A stretch of DNA of 8,084 nt from an uncultured Rikenellaceae bacterium (GTDB taxonomy: Bacteria; Bacteroidota; Bacteroidia; Bacteroidales; UBA932), in assembly GCA_937906485.1 (NCBI GenBank), contig CALCYB010000104.1, positions 1 to 8,084 of the forward strand, in the 5' to 3' direction. Shown here in pieces: positions 1-6,618 of this stretch. Below the pieces are notes generated by a model. The model made no database searches and had not been told where the DNA came from. It saw nothing but the letters and a program-made list of their open reading frames with translations. Position 1 is the stretch's first letter. Every line of letters begins with the position of its first letter. The translations under genes and the position numbers were made by a program.

Positions 1-1297
1 AAACAGCGGCAGGGTGCCCAGGTCTACGGTTTTGACCCTGTCTTATGGCGAACTTACCGCAGAAGTGAATCTGCTACAGTTTGAGATGACCCGTCGTTAT
101 GATGTATTTCCGATGTATGCCAACGAAGATATCCCTTACCGGATTCCGGCAGTAGCCGTGACTAAGAGCGGGACAGTCCTGGCGGTGGCGGATTACCGCC
201 ACAGCCGTGCCGATATCGGAGTGGTAAACAATGGCCGGATTGATCTTCATATGAACCGGAGCTTTGATGACGGGGTCACCTGGGAAGGAGTGTCCACCAT
301 CATCGAAGGCCAGGGTGCCGCCTCGAGTGACTTTATGAATGTGGGATACGGGGATCCTTGTATCGTGGCAGATCGAGAAAGTGACCGGGTGCTGATGTTG
401 AGTTGTGCCGGGAATGTCTCCTATCCGAATGGAACAAGGGACAATCATCAGAACATCGCCCGTTTCTACAGCGAGGATGGTGGATTGACCTGGGGTAAAC
501 CCGATGATATCGCAGAAAGTATCTATTCGCAGTTTGATGACTGTTCTCAAGGCCCGGCGCAGGCGATGTTCGTAGCCTCCGGAAAAATTCTTCAGAGCCG
601 TTTTGTCAAGACCGGGGATTATTATCGTCTGTATTGTGCTGTCCTGCTTCGTAACAAGAACGGTGTTCCGACCAATTATGTGTTGTATTCCGATGATTTT
701 GGGGGAGTCTGGCGGGTATTGGGTGATCCGGACAGACCGGCCGTAAGGAATACTTGCGATGAGCCGAAGGTGGAAGAATTGCCGGATGGCTCTGTGTTGA
801 TCAGTTCTCGTTGGGAAGGTGGCCGCTATTATAATATTTACAATTTCTCGAATCCCGAAACAGCGGCCGGAACTTGGCAGCAGGCCGCTTTCTCCGGCAA
901 ACCCAATGGAGGAGTAGAAGCTCAGGCCAATTCAACCAACGGTGAGATCCTCTCTGTTCCGGCCATCCGCATGGCTGACGGGCAGAAAGTGGATCTTCTG
1001 CTTCAGTCTGTGCCTCTGGGACCCGGCCGGAAGAATGTGGGGATCTACTACAAGGCTTTGGAACAGGCATCTGACTATGCTTCTCCCAAGGCGATCGCCC
1101 GGGATTGGGAAGGTGTCTATCAGGTCACTTATCTGAATTCTGCCTACTCGACCATGGTGCAGCAACACGACGGCCGTATTGCCTTTCTTTGGGAGGAGAC
1201 GACTTATTGTTCCGATGGAGGAGGGTATACCATTGCCTATGACTGTTATGCATTGGAGCGGATTACCTCCGGCAAATATAGCCTATCCGTTGAATAG
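1..1297 (+). CDS. Exo-alpha-sialidase (GH33 neuraminidase), 5'-truncated by the window edge
   Basis: Releases terminal sialic acid from glycoconjugates such as mucin glycans; in Bacteroidales such enzymes are normally exported to the periplasm or surface. The frame is open to the left edge (first full codon at base 2), so the start and any signal peptide are missing. A GTG at 14 is in frame but unlikely to be the true start. Counting that codon as residue 1, the six-bladed propeller hallmarks are all visible. Arg43 lies in the RIP motif and Asp67 is the likely acid/base. Two good Asp boxes (SxDxGxTW) sit at 83-90 and 153-160, with a degenerate one at 226-233. Glu250 in CDEP, Arg266 and Arg339 follow; the three arginines would bind the carboxylate. 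Tyr378 is the likely nucleophile, with Glu394 downstream. The roughly 40 residues before RIP could be the end of an N-terminal lectin-like domain, as in other Bacteroides sialidases. The catalytic part looks intact. The stop is TAG. Linkage preference cannot be read from the sequence. Confidence 0.93.
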   Translation, partial: NSGRVPRSTVLTLSYGELTAEVNLLQFEMTRRYDVFPMYANEDIPYRIPAVAVTKSGTVLAVADYRHSRADIGVVNNGRIDLHMNRSFDDGVTWEGVSTIIEGQGAASSDFMNVGYGDPCIVADRESDRVLMLSCAGNVSYPNGTRDNHQNIARFYSEDGGLTWGKPDDIAESIYSQFDDCSQGPAQAMFVASGKILQSRFVKTGDYYRLYCAVLLRNKNGVPTNYVLYSDDFGGVWRVLGDPDRPAVRNTCDEPKVEELPDGSVLISSRWEGGRYYNIYNFSNPETAAGTWQQAAFSGKPNGGVEAQANSTNGEILSVPAIRMADGQKVDLLLQSVPLGPGRKNVGIYYKALEQASDYASPKAIARDWEGVYQVTYLNSAYSTMVQQHDGRIAFLWEETTYCSDGGGYTIAYDCYALERITSGKYSLSVE

Positions 1298-1744
1298 CGG
1301 CAGGTCGGCAGCAAACTGATAGAGCAACATCCAGAACAGAAAGCGCAGCCCTTTGCCCACCAGCATGAAGAATAGGGAGACTTTCGGGTTGACCCGGTAG
1401 AATCCCAGTCCGATGGCGAACAGGTCTCCGACAAACGGGAGCCAGGACAAGAGGGCCAGCCAGGGACCATACCGGTCAATCTTTTCTTTCTGCTGTTCCA
1501 GTTTCTGGCGGGAGACCTTCAGGAACCGTTCGATCCATTCCCATTTGCCCAGCCATCCCAAATAGAAGCTGGTTATCCCTCCCAACCAGTTGCCCAGTGT
1601 GGCTACAACCCAGGAAATCACCGGATTTGCGCCAGCCAGCAGAATCCCGATGATTAGAAAATCAGAGGAAAACGGTACGACCGTAGCAGCCAGAAAGGTG
1701 CCGATAAAGAGGCCTATGTAGCCCCATTCCTGTAAAAATTCCAT
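1283..1744 (-). CDS. YqaA-family VTT-domain (DedA/SNARE-associated-like) inner-membrane protein
   Basis: A 153-residue hydrophobic protein resembling YqaA, a short branch of the VTT/DedA superfamily. Related DedA proteins act in lipid-carrier or phospholipid movement and envelope homeostasis, but the role of YqaA itself is not settled. Visible family signs are an N-terminal hydrophobic stretch with the block FLAATVVPFSSDF (about 17-29), a GNWLGG turn (51-56), and a charged cytoplasmic-looking stretch (about 67-91, rich in K, E and R). Then come RYGPWLALLSWLP (91-103) and a final hydrophobic region (about 104-145). The length fits the family. The ATG is only 3 bp after the tadA stop, so the gene is probably cotranscribed and perhaps translationally coupled. 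The last 15 bp overlap the end of the sialidase gene on the other strand. No Shine-Dalgarno sequence is visible. Confidence 0.85.
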   Translation of the reverse strand: MEFLQEWGYIGLFIGTFLAATVVPFSSDFLIIGILLAGANPVISWVVATLGNWLGGITSFYLGWLGKWEWIERFLKVSRQKLEQQKEKIDRYGPWLALLSWLPFVGDLFAIGLGFYRVNPKVSLFFMLVGKGLRFLFWMLLYQFAADLPLFNG

Positions 1745-1747
1745 AAG

Positions 1748-2188
1748 TTACCGGATCTTCTTGAAAAAATCAGAAACCAGTTGCCCACAAGTCTCTCCCA
1801 GTACACCGGCGGTGACCTGTGTTCGGGGATGCATCAGGGGCGGTGTAAACAGGGAGTATCCCCTTTTGGGATCGGATGCCCCGTAAACGACGCGGCTGAT
1901 CTGTGACCATGCCAAGGCGGCAGCGCACATTGGACAGGGCTCCATGGTGACGTACAGGGTACATCCGGTCAGGTATTTCCCGCCCAGGTGATGGGTGGCC
2001 ATGGTGATGGCCTGCATTTCCGCGTGGGCTGTGGGGTCGGACAAGGCTTCGTTCAGGTTATGAGCCCGGGCAATAATTGTGCCGCGGCAGACCACCACCG
2101 CGCCTATCGGGATTTCTCCTTGTTCTCCGGCTTTTCTGGCCTCGCGGAGGGCTTCCTGCATGTAACGTTCGTCAGAAGATGTCTCCAT
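1748..2188 (-). CDS. tadA: tRNA-specific adenosine deaminase TadA (A34 to inosine)
   Basis: Zinc deaminase expected to convert the wobble adenosine of tRNA-Arg(ACG) to inosine in the cytoplasm, allowing one tRNA to read CGU, CGC and CGA. The 146 residues match the usual length. Motifs in order are IPIGAVVV (26-33), which starts the core strand, and RAHN (41-44). HAE at 55-57 supplies the zinc histidine and the proton-shuttling glutamate. PCPMC at 84-88 supplies zinc cysteines 85 and 88. The C-terminal FFKKIR (141-146) matches the terminal helix signature of TadA rather than of guanine or cytidine deaminases. It lies 6 bp downstream of nhaD and 3 bp upstream of the YqaA-like gene, so it is probably the middle gene of a three-gene transcript. 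A guanine deaminase is the main alternative; the TadA-type C-terminus makes that less likely. Confidence 0.93.
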   Translation of the reverse strand: METSSDERYMQEALREARKAGEQGEIPIGAVVVCRGTIIARAHNLNEALSDPTAHAEMQAITMATHHLGGKYLTGCTLYVTMEPCPMCAAALAWSQISRVVYGASDPKRGYSLFTPPLMHPRTQVTAGVLGETCGQLVSDFFKKIR

Positions 2189-2194
2189 CGTGGA

Positions 2195-3562
2195 TTAGAA
2201 AATAAGCAGATAAACGGCGGCTCCTGCGGCAAAGCCCAGTAATGCCAGCGGGGTAAACTTCTTGAGGTAATAGCCGAAGGAAATCTTTTCCATGCCCATT
2301 GCGGTAACTCCAGTTGCTGATCCGATGATCAGGATGCTGCCACCGGTTACAGCAGAGTAGGCCAACAAGGTCCAGAAGCCTCCATTTATGGCAAAAGTTC
2401 CGGTTTCGGCAATCGGATACATACCCATGGCTGCCGCAACCAGAGCAACGTTGTCCAGGAAAGAGGAGCAAACGCCCAGCAACAAGGCAATGGTATTGGG
2501 CTCGGGCATGATCTGATTCATGGTGCCGGACATTGTGGTCAGGAATCCGGATGCATTCAAGGCATTGACGGACATCAGGATGCCCAGGAAGAAAAGAATG
2601 GTGGAAATGTCAATTTTGGAGAACAGATTGGAGATTCTCAAGTATTGGTTGTCATGAGCATACCGGCGGTCAGTAATTCCCCAAAGGATGACGACTCCGA
2701 GCAGTACCCCCATAAACGGAGGCAGACCGATCAGGGATTGGAGTACCGGGACCATGGCCAGAGTGGCCAAGCCGATCATCAGAAGGGTCTTCTGGAATTT
2801 CGGGGTGATGCTTGCCGGCAAACTCTCCTGGGTAGTTGCAGCAACAGGGGTGATCGTGCTGTTTTTGGGGAGGGTCAAGGTCAGCACGGCCAGGGGAGTC
2901 ATCAAGGTAGCCAGACACGGAAGGAAGATATGTGTAATCTGATGGGCAGCAGTCAGGTTACCGCCGGTCCACAGCAGCAATGTCGTAACATCACCGATTG
3001 GAGAGCAGGATCCTCCGGCGTTGGCAGCAATGATGCCCATGCTGGCAAACAGGATCCGGTCCGCTTTGTCGGCCATCAATTTGCGCATGACAGCAATCAT
3101 GATGATGATGGTGGCCAGGTTGCCCAACAACATGGATAGGAAGAAGGTGATGAAAGAAAGCAACCAGAGCAGTCTTCGTTTTGAGTTGGCCGTGATGGAT
3201 CGGGAGAGGATGCTGAAAGCACCGTGAGAGTCAAGAACTTCGATGATGACCATCGAGCCGAGTACAAAGAACAGGGTCGTGGAGACATCGCCCAAGGCTT
3301 CCGTCATGGAGAATTCGATGTAACGGAAGGCTTGCTCGGCTGTAGAAAGACTTGCAAAATGGGGGAATGCGTCTATGAATTTGACCATGAAATCCGGCTT
3401 GTGGGCGGAGAAGATGCCGGTTGCATCCACCAGGAACATCAGCCACAGCAGGATACACATTCCGACAGCGGTCGCCGCTTTGTTGATTTTAATGACATCT
3501 TCCAAGGCAATCATGATGACTCCGATCAGGAAGATAATGGGCATAACGTAAAATAAACTCAT
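2195..3562 (-). CDS. nhaD: NhaD-type Na+/H+ antiporter
   Basis: Inner-membrane antiporter of the NhaD branch of the ion-transporter superfamily. It should expel Na+ (and Li+) in exchange for protons, supporting sodium and pH homeostasis. The 455 residues are almost entirely hydrophobic helices. Recognisable blocks are ALGDVSTTLFFVLGSM (89-104), NAGGSCSPIGDVTT (181-194), SSFLDNVALVAAAMGM (366-381) and GSATGVTAMGMEKISF (414-429). The two halves each carry a polar, glycine-rich break, consistent with an inverted-repeat transporter fold. I chose the ATG at 3562. The reading frame also continues to an ATG at 3655, but those 31 extra residues are polar and basic, do not resemble the family, and would run through the predicted promoter. 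It is the first gene of the nhaD-tadA-yqaA-like set and is divergent from groES. Confidence 0.9.
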   Translation of the reverse strand: MSLFYVMPIIFLIGVIMIALEDVIKINKAATAVGMCILLWLMFLVDATGIFSAHKPDFMVKFIDAFPHFASLSTAEQAFRYIEFSMTEALGDVSTTLFFVLGSMVIIEVLDSHGAFSILSRSITANSKRRLLWLLSFITFFLSMLLGNLATIIIMIAVMRKLMADKADRILFASMGIIAANAGGSCSPIGDVTTLLLWTGGNLTAAHQITHIFLPCLATLMTPLAVLTLTLPKNSTITPVAATTQESLPASITPKFQKTLLMIGLATLAMVPVLQSLIGLPPFMGVLLGVVILWGITDRRYAHDNQYLRISNLFSKIDISTILFFLGILMSVNALNASGFLTTMSGTMNQIMPEPNTIALLLGVCSSFLDNVALVAAAMGMYPIAETGTFAINGGFWTLLAYSAVTGGSILIIGSATGVTAMGMEKISFGYYLKKFTPLALLGFAAGAAVYLLIF

Positions 3563-3579
3563 CTTTTTGTAATTTTTTG

Positions 3580-3611
3580 CGAATATAGTGACAAATTGAC
3601 AGAAATACAAT
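3580..3611 (-). promoter_or_regulatory. Candidate nhaD promoter (Bacteroidota type)
   Basis: Read on the minus strand, ATTG (3611-3608) is followed after 20 bases by TATATTCG (3587-3580). The known Bacteroidota housekeeping consensus is TTTG at -33 and TAnnTTTG at -7 with a spacer of about 19-21, so each element has one mismatch. Transcription would start near 3574, leaving a leader of only about a dozen bases before the ATG at 3562. That supports the shorter NhaD start. The match was found by eye, so it is tentative. Confidence 0.35.
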
Positions 3612-3626
3612 TTGGCACTTATTTTG
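3595..3626 (+). promoter_or_regulatory. Candidate groESL promoter (Bacteroidota type)
   Basis: ATTG at 3595-3598 and TTATTTTG at 3619-3626 are separated by 20 bases, each with one mismatch to TTTG / TAnnTTTG. The start would fall near 3632, giving a leader of about 45 bases before the groES ATG at 3678. The element interleaves with the nhaD promoter on the other strand. No complete CIRCE inverted repeat is present, so HrcA control is not supported. Tentative. Confidence 0.35.
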
Positions 3627-3677
3627 TTTATTCTCGGGTGTCCTTTGGAAAACAAAACAAATTAAACTATACGTGTT

Positions 3678-3950
3678 ATGAACATCAAACCCTTAGCAGA
3701 CAGAGTGCTGATCGAGCCCAAAGAGGCTGAAACAAAAACCGCTGCCGGATTGTATATCCCCGACACCGCAAAAGAAAAACCCCAACAAGGCGTTGTGGTT
3801 GCAGTTGGAAACGGCAAACAAGACGAGCCGATGGAACTGAAAGTCGGAGACAATGTCCTCTATGGAAAGTATGCCGGTACAGAGATCTCCCACGAAGGTG
3901 TCAAATACCTGATGATGCGTCAAAGTGACGTTCTGGCGGTTCTGCAATAA
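3678..3950 (+). CDS. groES: Co-chaperonin GroES (Hsp10)
   Basis: Forms the heptameric lid that caps GroEL and closes the folding chamber in the cytoplasm. The 90 residues are a normal length for a bacterial GroES. Features in order are NIKPLADRVLIEP (2-14), the strand that opens the fold, and a mobile loop at about 16-33 containing GLYIP (24-28), whose hydrophobic residues contact the GroEL apical domain. GVVVAVGNG (38-46) follows, then the DNVLYGKYAGTEI core (58-70) and the C-terminal strand SDVLAVLQ (83-90). The ATG is preceded by an AT-rich leader with no Shine-Dalgarno sequence, as is usual in this phylum. The stop is TAA, and groEL begins 35 bp later on the same strand, so the pair is an operon. 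Confidence 0.97.
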   Translation: MNIKPLADRVLIEPKEAETKTAAGLYIPDTAKEKPQQGVVVAVGNGKQDEPMELKVGDNVLYGKYAGTEISHEGVKYLMMRQSDVLAVLQ

Positions 3951-3985
3951 TCTCACTCATTCCTTACTTTAACACTATATCAATT

Positions 3986-5617
3986 ATGGCAAAAGAAATT
4001 AAATTCAATATGGAAGCCCGCAACCTGATGAAAGAAGGTGCGGATGCTTTGGCAAATGCAGTAAAGGTTACTTTGGGACCCAAGGGTCGCAATGTAGTGA
4101 TTGACCGTAAATTTGGAGCCCCTCACGTGACCAAGGACGGCGTTTCTGTCGCAAAAGAAATCGAATTGGAAGACCGTTTCCAAAACATGGGTGCCCAAAT
4201 GGTGAAGGAAGTGGCATCCAAAACCAATGACCAGGCAGGTGATGGTACCACTACCGCAACCGTTCTGGCTCAGGAAATCATTACAGTCGGTTTGAAAAAT
4301 GTAACAGCAGGAGCCAACCCGATGGACCTCAAACGCGGTATAGACAAAGCGGTTGCGGCTGTGGTGGCTGACCTGAAAGCGCAGTCTCAAACAGTAGGTG
4401 AAGACTATGCCAAAGTAGAACAAATTGCTACTACCTCTGCCAACAACGATGCATTCATCGGAAAACTCATTGCAGAGGCCATGAGCAAGGTTAAGAAAGA
4501 AGGGGTCATTACCGTTGAAGAAGCCAAAGGTACCCAAACCGAAGTGAAAGTGGTGGAAGGTATGCAATTTGACCGGGGTTATATTTCTCCCTATTTCATG
4601 ACCAACCCGGATAAAATGGAAACAGTTCTGGACAGTCCCAGAATTTTGGTAACGGACAAGAAGATCTCTGCAATGAAAGACCTGCTTCCGATCCTGGAGC
4701 CCATCGCTCGCGAAGGCAAGTCCTTGTTGATCATCGCAGAAGATGTGGAAGGTGAAGCATTGACAACCTTGGTAGTAAACCGTCTTCGTGGTACCCTGAA
4801 GATTGCTGCTGTGAAAGCTCCCGGCTTTGGCGACCGTCGTAAAGAAATGTTGCAGGATATCGCAACCCTTACCGGAGCGGTAGTCATTTCAGAAGAACGT
4901 GGTTTTACTTTGGAAAATGCTACCCCTGACATGTTGGGTCTTGCAGAAAAAGTAACCATCGACAAAGAAAATACCACCCTGGTAAATGGTGCTGGAGACA
5001 AAGATGCCATTGCTGACAGAGTGGCACAAATCCGCAAACAGATCGAGACCACAACTTCCGATTATGACCGTGAAAAACTTCAGGAACGTCTGGCAAAACT
5101 CGCTGGTGGTGTTGCCGTGTTGTATGTGGGTGCTGCTTCCGAAGTAGAAATGAAAGAAAAGAAAGACCGCGTGGAAGATGCACTGAACGCTACTCGTGCC
5201 GCTGTAGAAGAAGGAATCGTTCCCGGTGGTGGTGTTGCCTTCATCCGTGCCATTGATTGCCTGAAGGCGGTTAAAGCTGAGAACGAAGACGAGCAAACCG
5301 GTATCAATATCATTGCAAAGGCCATTGAATCTCCGTTGCGTACGATTGTTGCCAATGCCGGCGTAGAGGGAAGTGTTGTTGTTCAGAAGGTGCGCGAAGG
5401 ACAAGGCGATTTTGGTTACAACGCCCGGGCAGACCGTTATGAACAACTTCTGGCAGCCGGAGTCATTGACCCGACCAAAGTTGCTCGTGTTGCTTTGGAA
5501 AATGCCGCATCGGTTGCCGGTATGTTCTTGACAACAGAATGTGTTTTGGCAGACAAGAAAGAAGAAACACCGGCGATGCCTCCGATGGGTGGTGCACCGG
5601 GAATGGGTATGATGTAG
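3986..5617 (+). CDS. groEL: Chaperonin GroEL (Hsp60)
   Basis: ATP-driven double-ring folding machine that works with GroES. The 543 residues are full length. The equatorial ATP-binding parts are visible: TLGPKGRNV (29-37), KDGVSVA with Asp51 (50-56), GDGTTTAT with Asp86 (85-92), the VEDALNATRAAVEEG block with Asp398 (396-410), and PGGGVA (413-418). Asp86 and Asp398 correspond to the residues that coordinate Mg2+ and drive hydrolysis in the E. coli protein. The substrate- and GroES-binding apical domain is about 190-375, including FDRGYISPYF (195-204) and KAPGFGDRRKE (277-287). The C-terminus ends in a Gly/Met-rich tail (about 571 is absent; here 531-543). All key residues are present and nothing suggests a divergent paralogue. 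It is second in the operon after groES and is followed by a strong terminator. The long antisense reading frames across it are codon-usage artefacts. Confidence 0.98.
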   Translation: MAKEIKFNMEARNLMKEGADALANAVKVTLGPKGRNVVIDRKFGAPHVTKDGVSVAKEIELEDRFQNMGAQMVKEVASKTNDQAGDGTTTATVLAQEIITVGLKNVTAGANPMDLKRGIDKAVAAVVADLKAQSQTVGEDYAKVEQIATTSANNDAFIGKLIAEAMSKVKKEGVITVEEAKGTQTEVKVVEGMQFDRGYISPYFMTNPDKMETVLDSPRILVTDKKISAMKDLLPILEPIAREGKSLLIIAEDVEGEALTTLVVNRLRGTLKIAAVKAPGFGDRRKEMLQDIATLTGAVVISEERGFTLENATPDMLGLAEKVTIDKENTTLVNGAGDKDAIADRVAQIRKQIETTTSDYDREKLQERLAKLAGGVAVLYVGAASEVEMKEKKDRVEDALNATRAAVEEGIVPGGGVAFIRAIDCLKAVKAENEDEQTGINIIAKAIESPLRTIVANAGVEGSVVVQKVREGQGDFGYNARADRYEQLLAAGVIDPTKVARVALENAASVAGMFLTTECVLADKKEETPAMPPMGGAPGMGMM

Positions 5618-5640
5618 TCTGCTTCTTGAGTGAAAGAAAA

Positions 5641-5676
5641 GATGGCTCGGTCAGTGAAGACCGGGCCATCTTTTTT
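5641..5676 (+). terminator. Rho-independent terminator after groEL, probably bidirectional
   Basis: A 12-bp stem (5641-5652 with 5659-5670; all Watson-Crick except one G-U wobble) closes a 6-base loop at 5653-5658 and is followed by six T residues (5671-5676). It starts 23 bp after the groEL stop. The bases just left of the stem are A-rich (AAAA at 5637-5640), so the minus-strand transcript would also end in a hairpin followed by TTTTCTTT. The same element can therefore stop the convergent gene that ends at 5699. Confidence 0.92.
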
Positions 5677-5698
5677 CTTGTGTTAAAATCGGAATCCC

Positions 5699-6532
5699 CT
5701 AAAACGAGTACCCCACCCGCAGTCCGGCATTCCGGCCGTAGACATCAGAGAATTCATACACAGCAGCAATCCACCAGTCTCCACGACTCCGATCTTTCTC
5801 CTTGTTGCGAATACGAACTCCTGCATTTAGTCCAAGGAAGGGATTGATATGATCCACAGTCTGATAGTAGGCTCCACCCAGGTCAACACCGACATATGGA
5901 GAAACCCGTTTGTCCACAAGCGTCATCCTAAGATCGGCATAGACTGGAACAATGTAGCCCTTCAAAAAGCGTTGACCGACACCAAGCCCTAAAAAGAAAT
6001 GCGGATTATAATGGTAGCCGGCTACAAAATCAACCCCCATTACGGGTGCCAGGGAGCCTGTCACATCTACGCGCATACCGAAGCCTTTCGGTGTACCCAA
6101 ATACTGATACCCGTCAGGATTACTCTGGCGGGATTTGCCAATGATCCACATCGGTATACCCGTCAACAGTGCAATACCGCTCGCAATGGCCACACCACCA
6201 GCATATTTATCAATAGTTTCCATGGGGGTAATATCAAAATCTCCCCAAAGTATCCCAAACATCTCATCAGTAGCCAGGGTAGACCAGAACCAGGCCATAC
6301 TGAATAAGGAAGCTGCCCCCACAAAGGTCATTGACTTGCCGGCATCCATCAAATGATTGCCAGCATACGGGAGGCTCTGCTGCGATGTCGTCATCGCCGG
6401 GAGTTCGAGTGAAGGAGTCGTATAAGCAGGATCCGATGCCGGGTAGGTAGTCCGAAACTGAGCCCGTCCTTGGGTGGCGGAACCAACAACCAACAAGAGG
6501 CTTACGATAAACGTTCTGAGTAAAGCTTTCAT
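5699..6532 (-). CDS. Secreted outer-membrane beta-barrel-like protein with two internal hydrophobic segments
   Basis: I do not recognise a named family. The 277-residue product has a signal peptide (basic start, hydrophobic 8-17, likely cut after GRA at 24). A Pro/Ser/Thr-rich linker (about 27-56) follows, then two hydrophobic stretches at about 67-87 and 111-132. The last about 140 residues (about 141-277) are alternating, glycine- and aromatic-rich strands such as PVMGVDFVAGYHY, FFLGLGVGQRF and SPYVGVDLGGAYY. The protein ends in LRVGYSF. A terminal Phe and alternating strands are typical of outer-membrane barrels, about eight strands by length, like OmpA/OmpW-type domains. Two membrane-helix-like segments before a barrel are odd and could instead be buried or amphipathic. 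It lies 86 bp downstream of the lipoprotein gene, same strand, and may share its transcript. The stop is TAG. Function unknown. Confidence 0.75.
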   Translation of the reverse strand: MKALLRTFIVSLLLVVGSATQGRAQFRTTYPASDPAYTTPSLELPAMTTSQQSLPYAGNHLMDAGKSMTFVGAASLFSMAWFWSTLATDEMFGILWGDFDITPMETIDKYAGGVAIASGIALLTGIPMWIIGKSRQSNPDGYQYLGTPKGFGMRVDVTGSLAPVMGVDFVAGYHYNPHFFLGLGVGQRFLKGYIVPVYADLRMTLVDKRVSPYVGVDLGGAYYQTVDHINPFLGLNAGVRIRNKEKDRSRGDWWIAAVYEFSDVYGRNAGLRVGYSF

Positions 6533-6618
6533 AGGCGAATAATTTTATAGTTTATTTATTAGATGCATTTTCTTGGCAATTCGTTGCATTAGAGACGTCA
6601 TTTTTTAGCATAAATAGA

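Noticed and set aside
74..550. 158-residue antisense frame within the sialidase gene
   Set aside because: It is a shadow of the sialidase codons, with no recognisable protein character.
3612..3638. TTGGCACTT resembling the left half of a CIRCE (HrcA) operator before groES
   Set aside because: Seven of nine bases match the left half, but the right half after a 9-base spacer does not match, so no inverted repeat exists.
3563..3655. Upstream in-frame ATG that would lengthen NhaD by 31 residues
   Set aside because: The extra residues are polar and basic, unlike the N-terminus of this family, and would overlap the predicted promoters. The ATG at 3562 begins directly with the first membrane segment.
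3980..5446. Long antisense reading frames opposite groEL (195, 153 and 185 residues)
   Set aside because: They mirror a strongly biased, highly conserved coding sequence. Their translations are Cys/Phe/His-rich without domain character, and no start context is seen.
6533..6618. Possible hairpin GCAA-TTCG-TTGC between the lipoprotein and barrel genes
   Set aside because: The stem is only 4 bp, does not extend, and has no following T tract on the minus strand. It is likely chance in AT-rich DNA.
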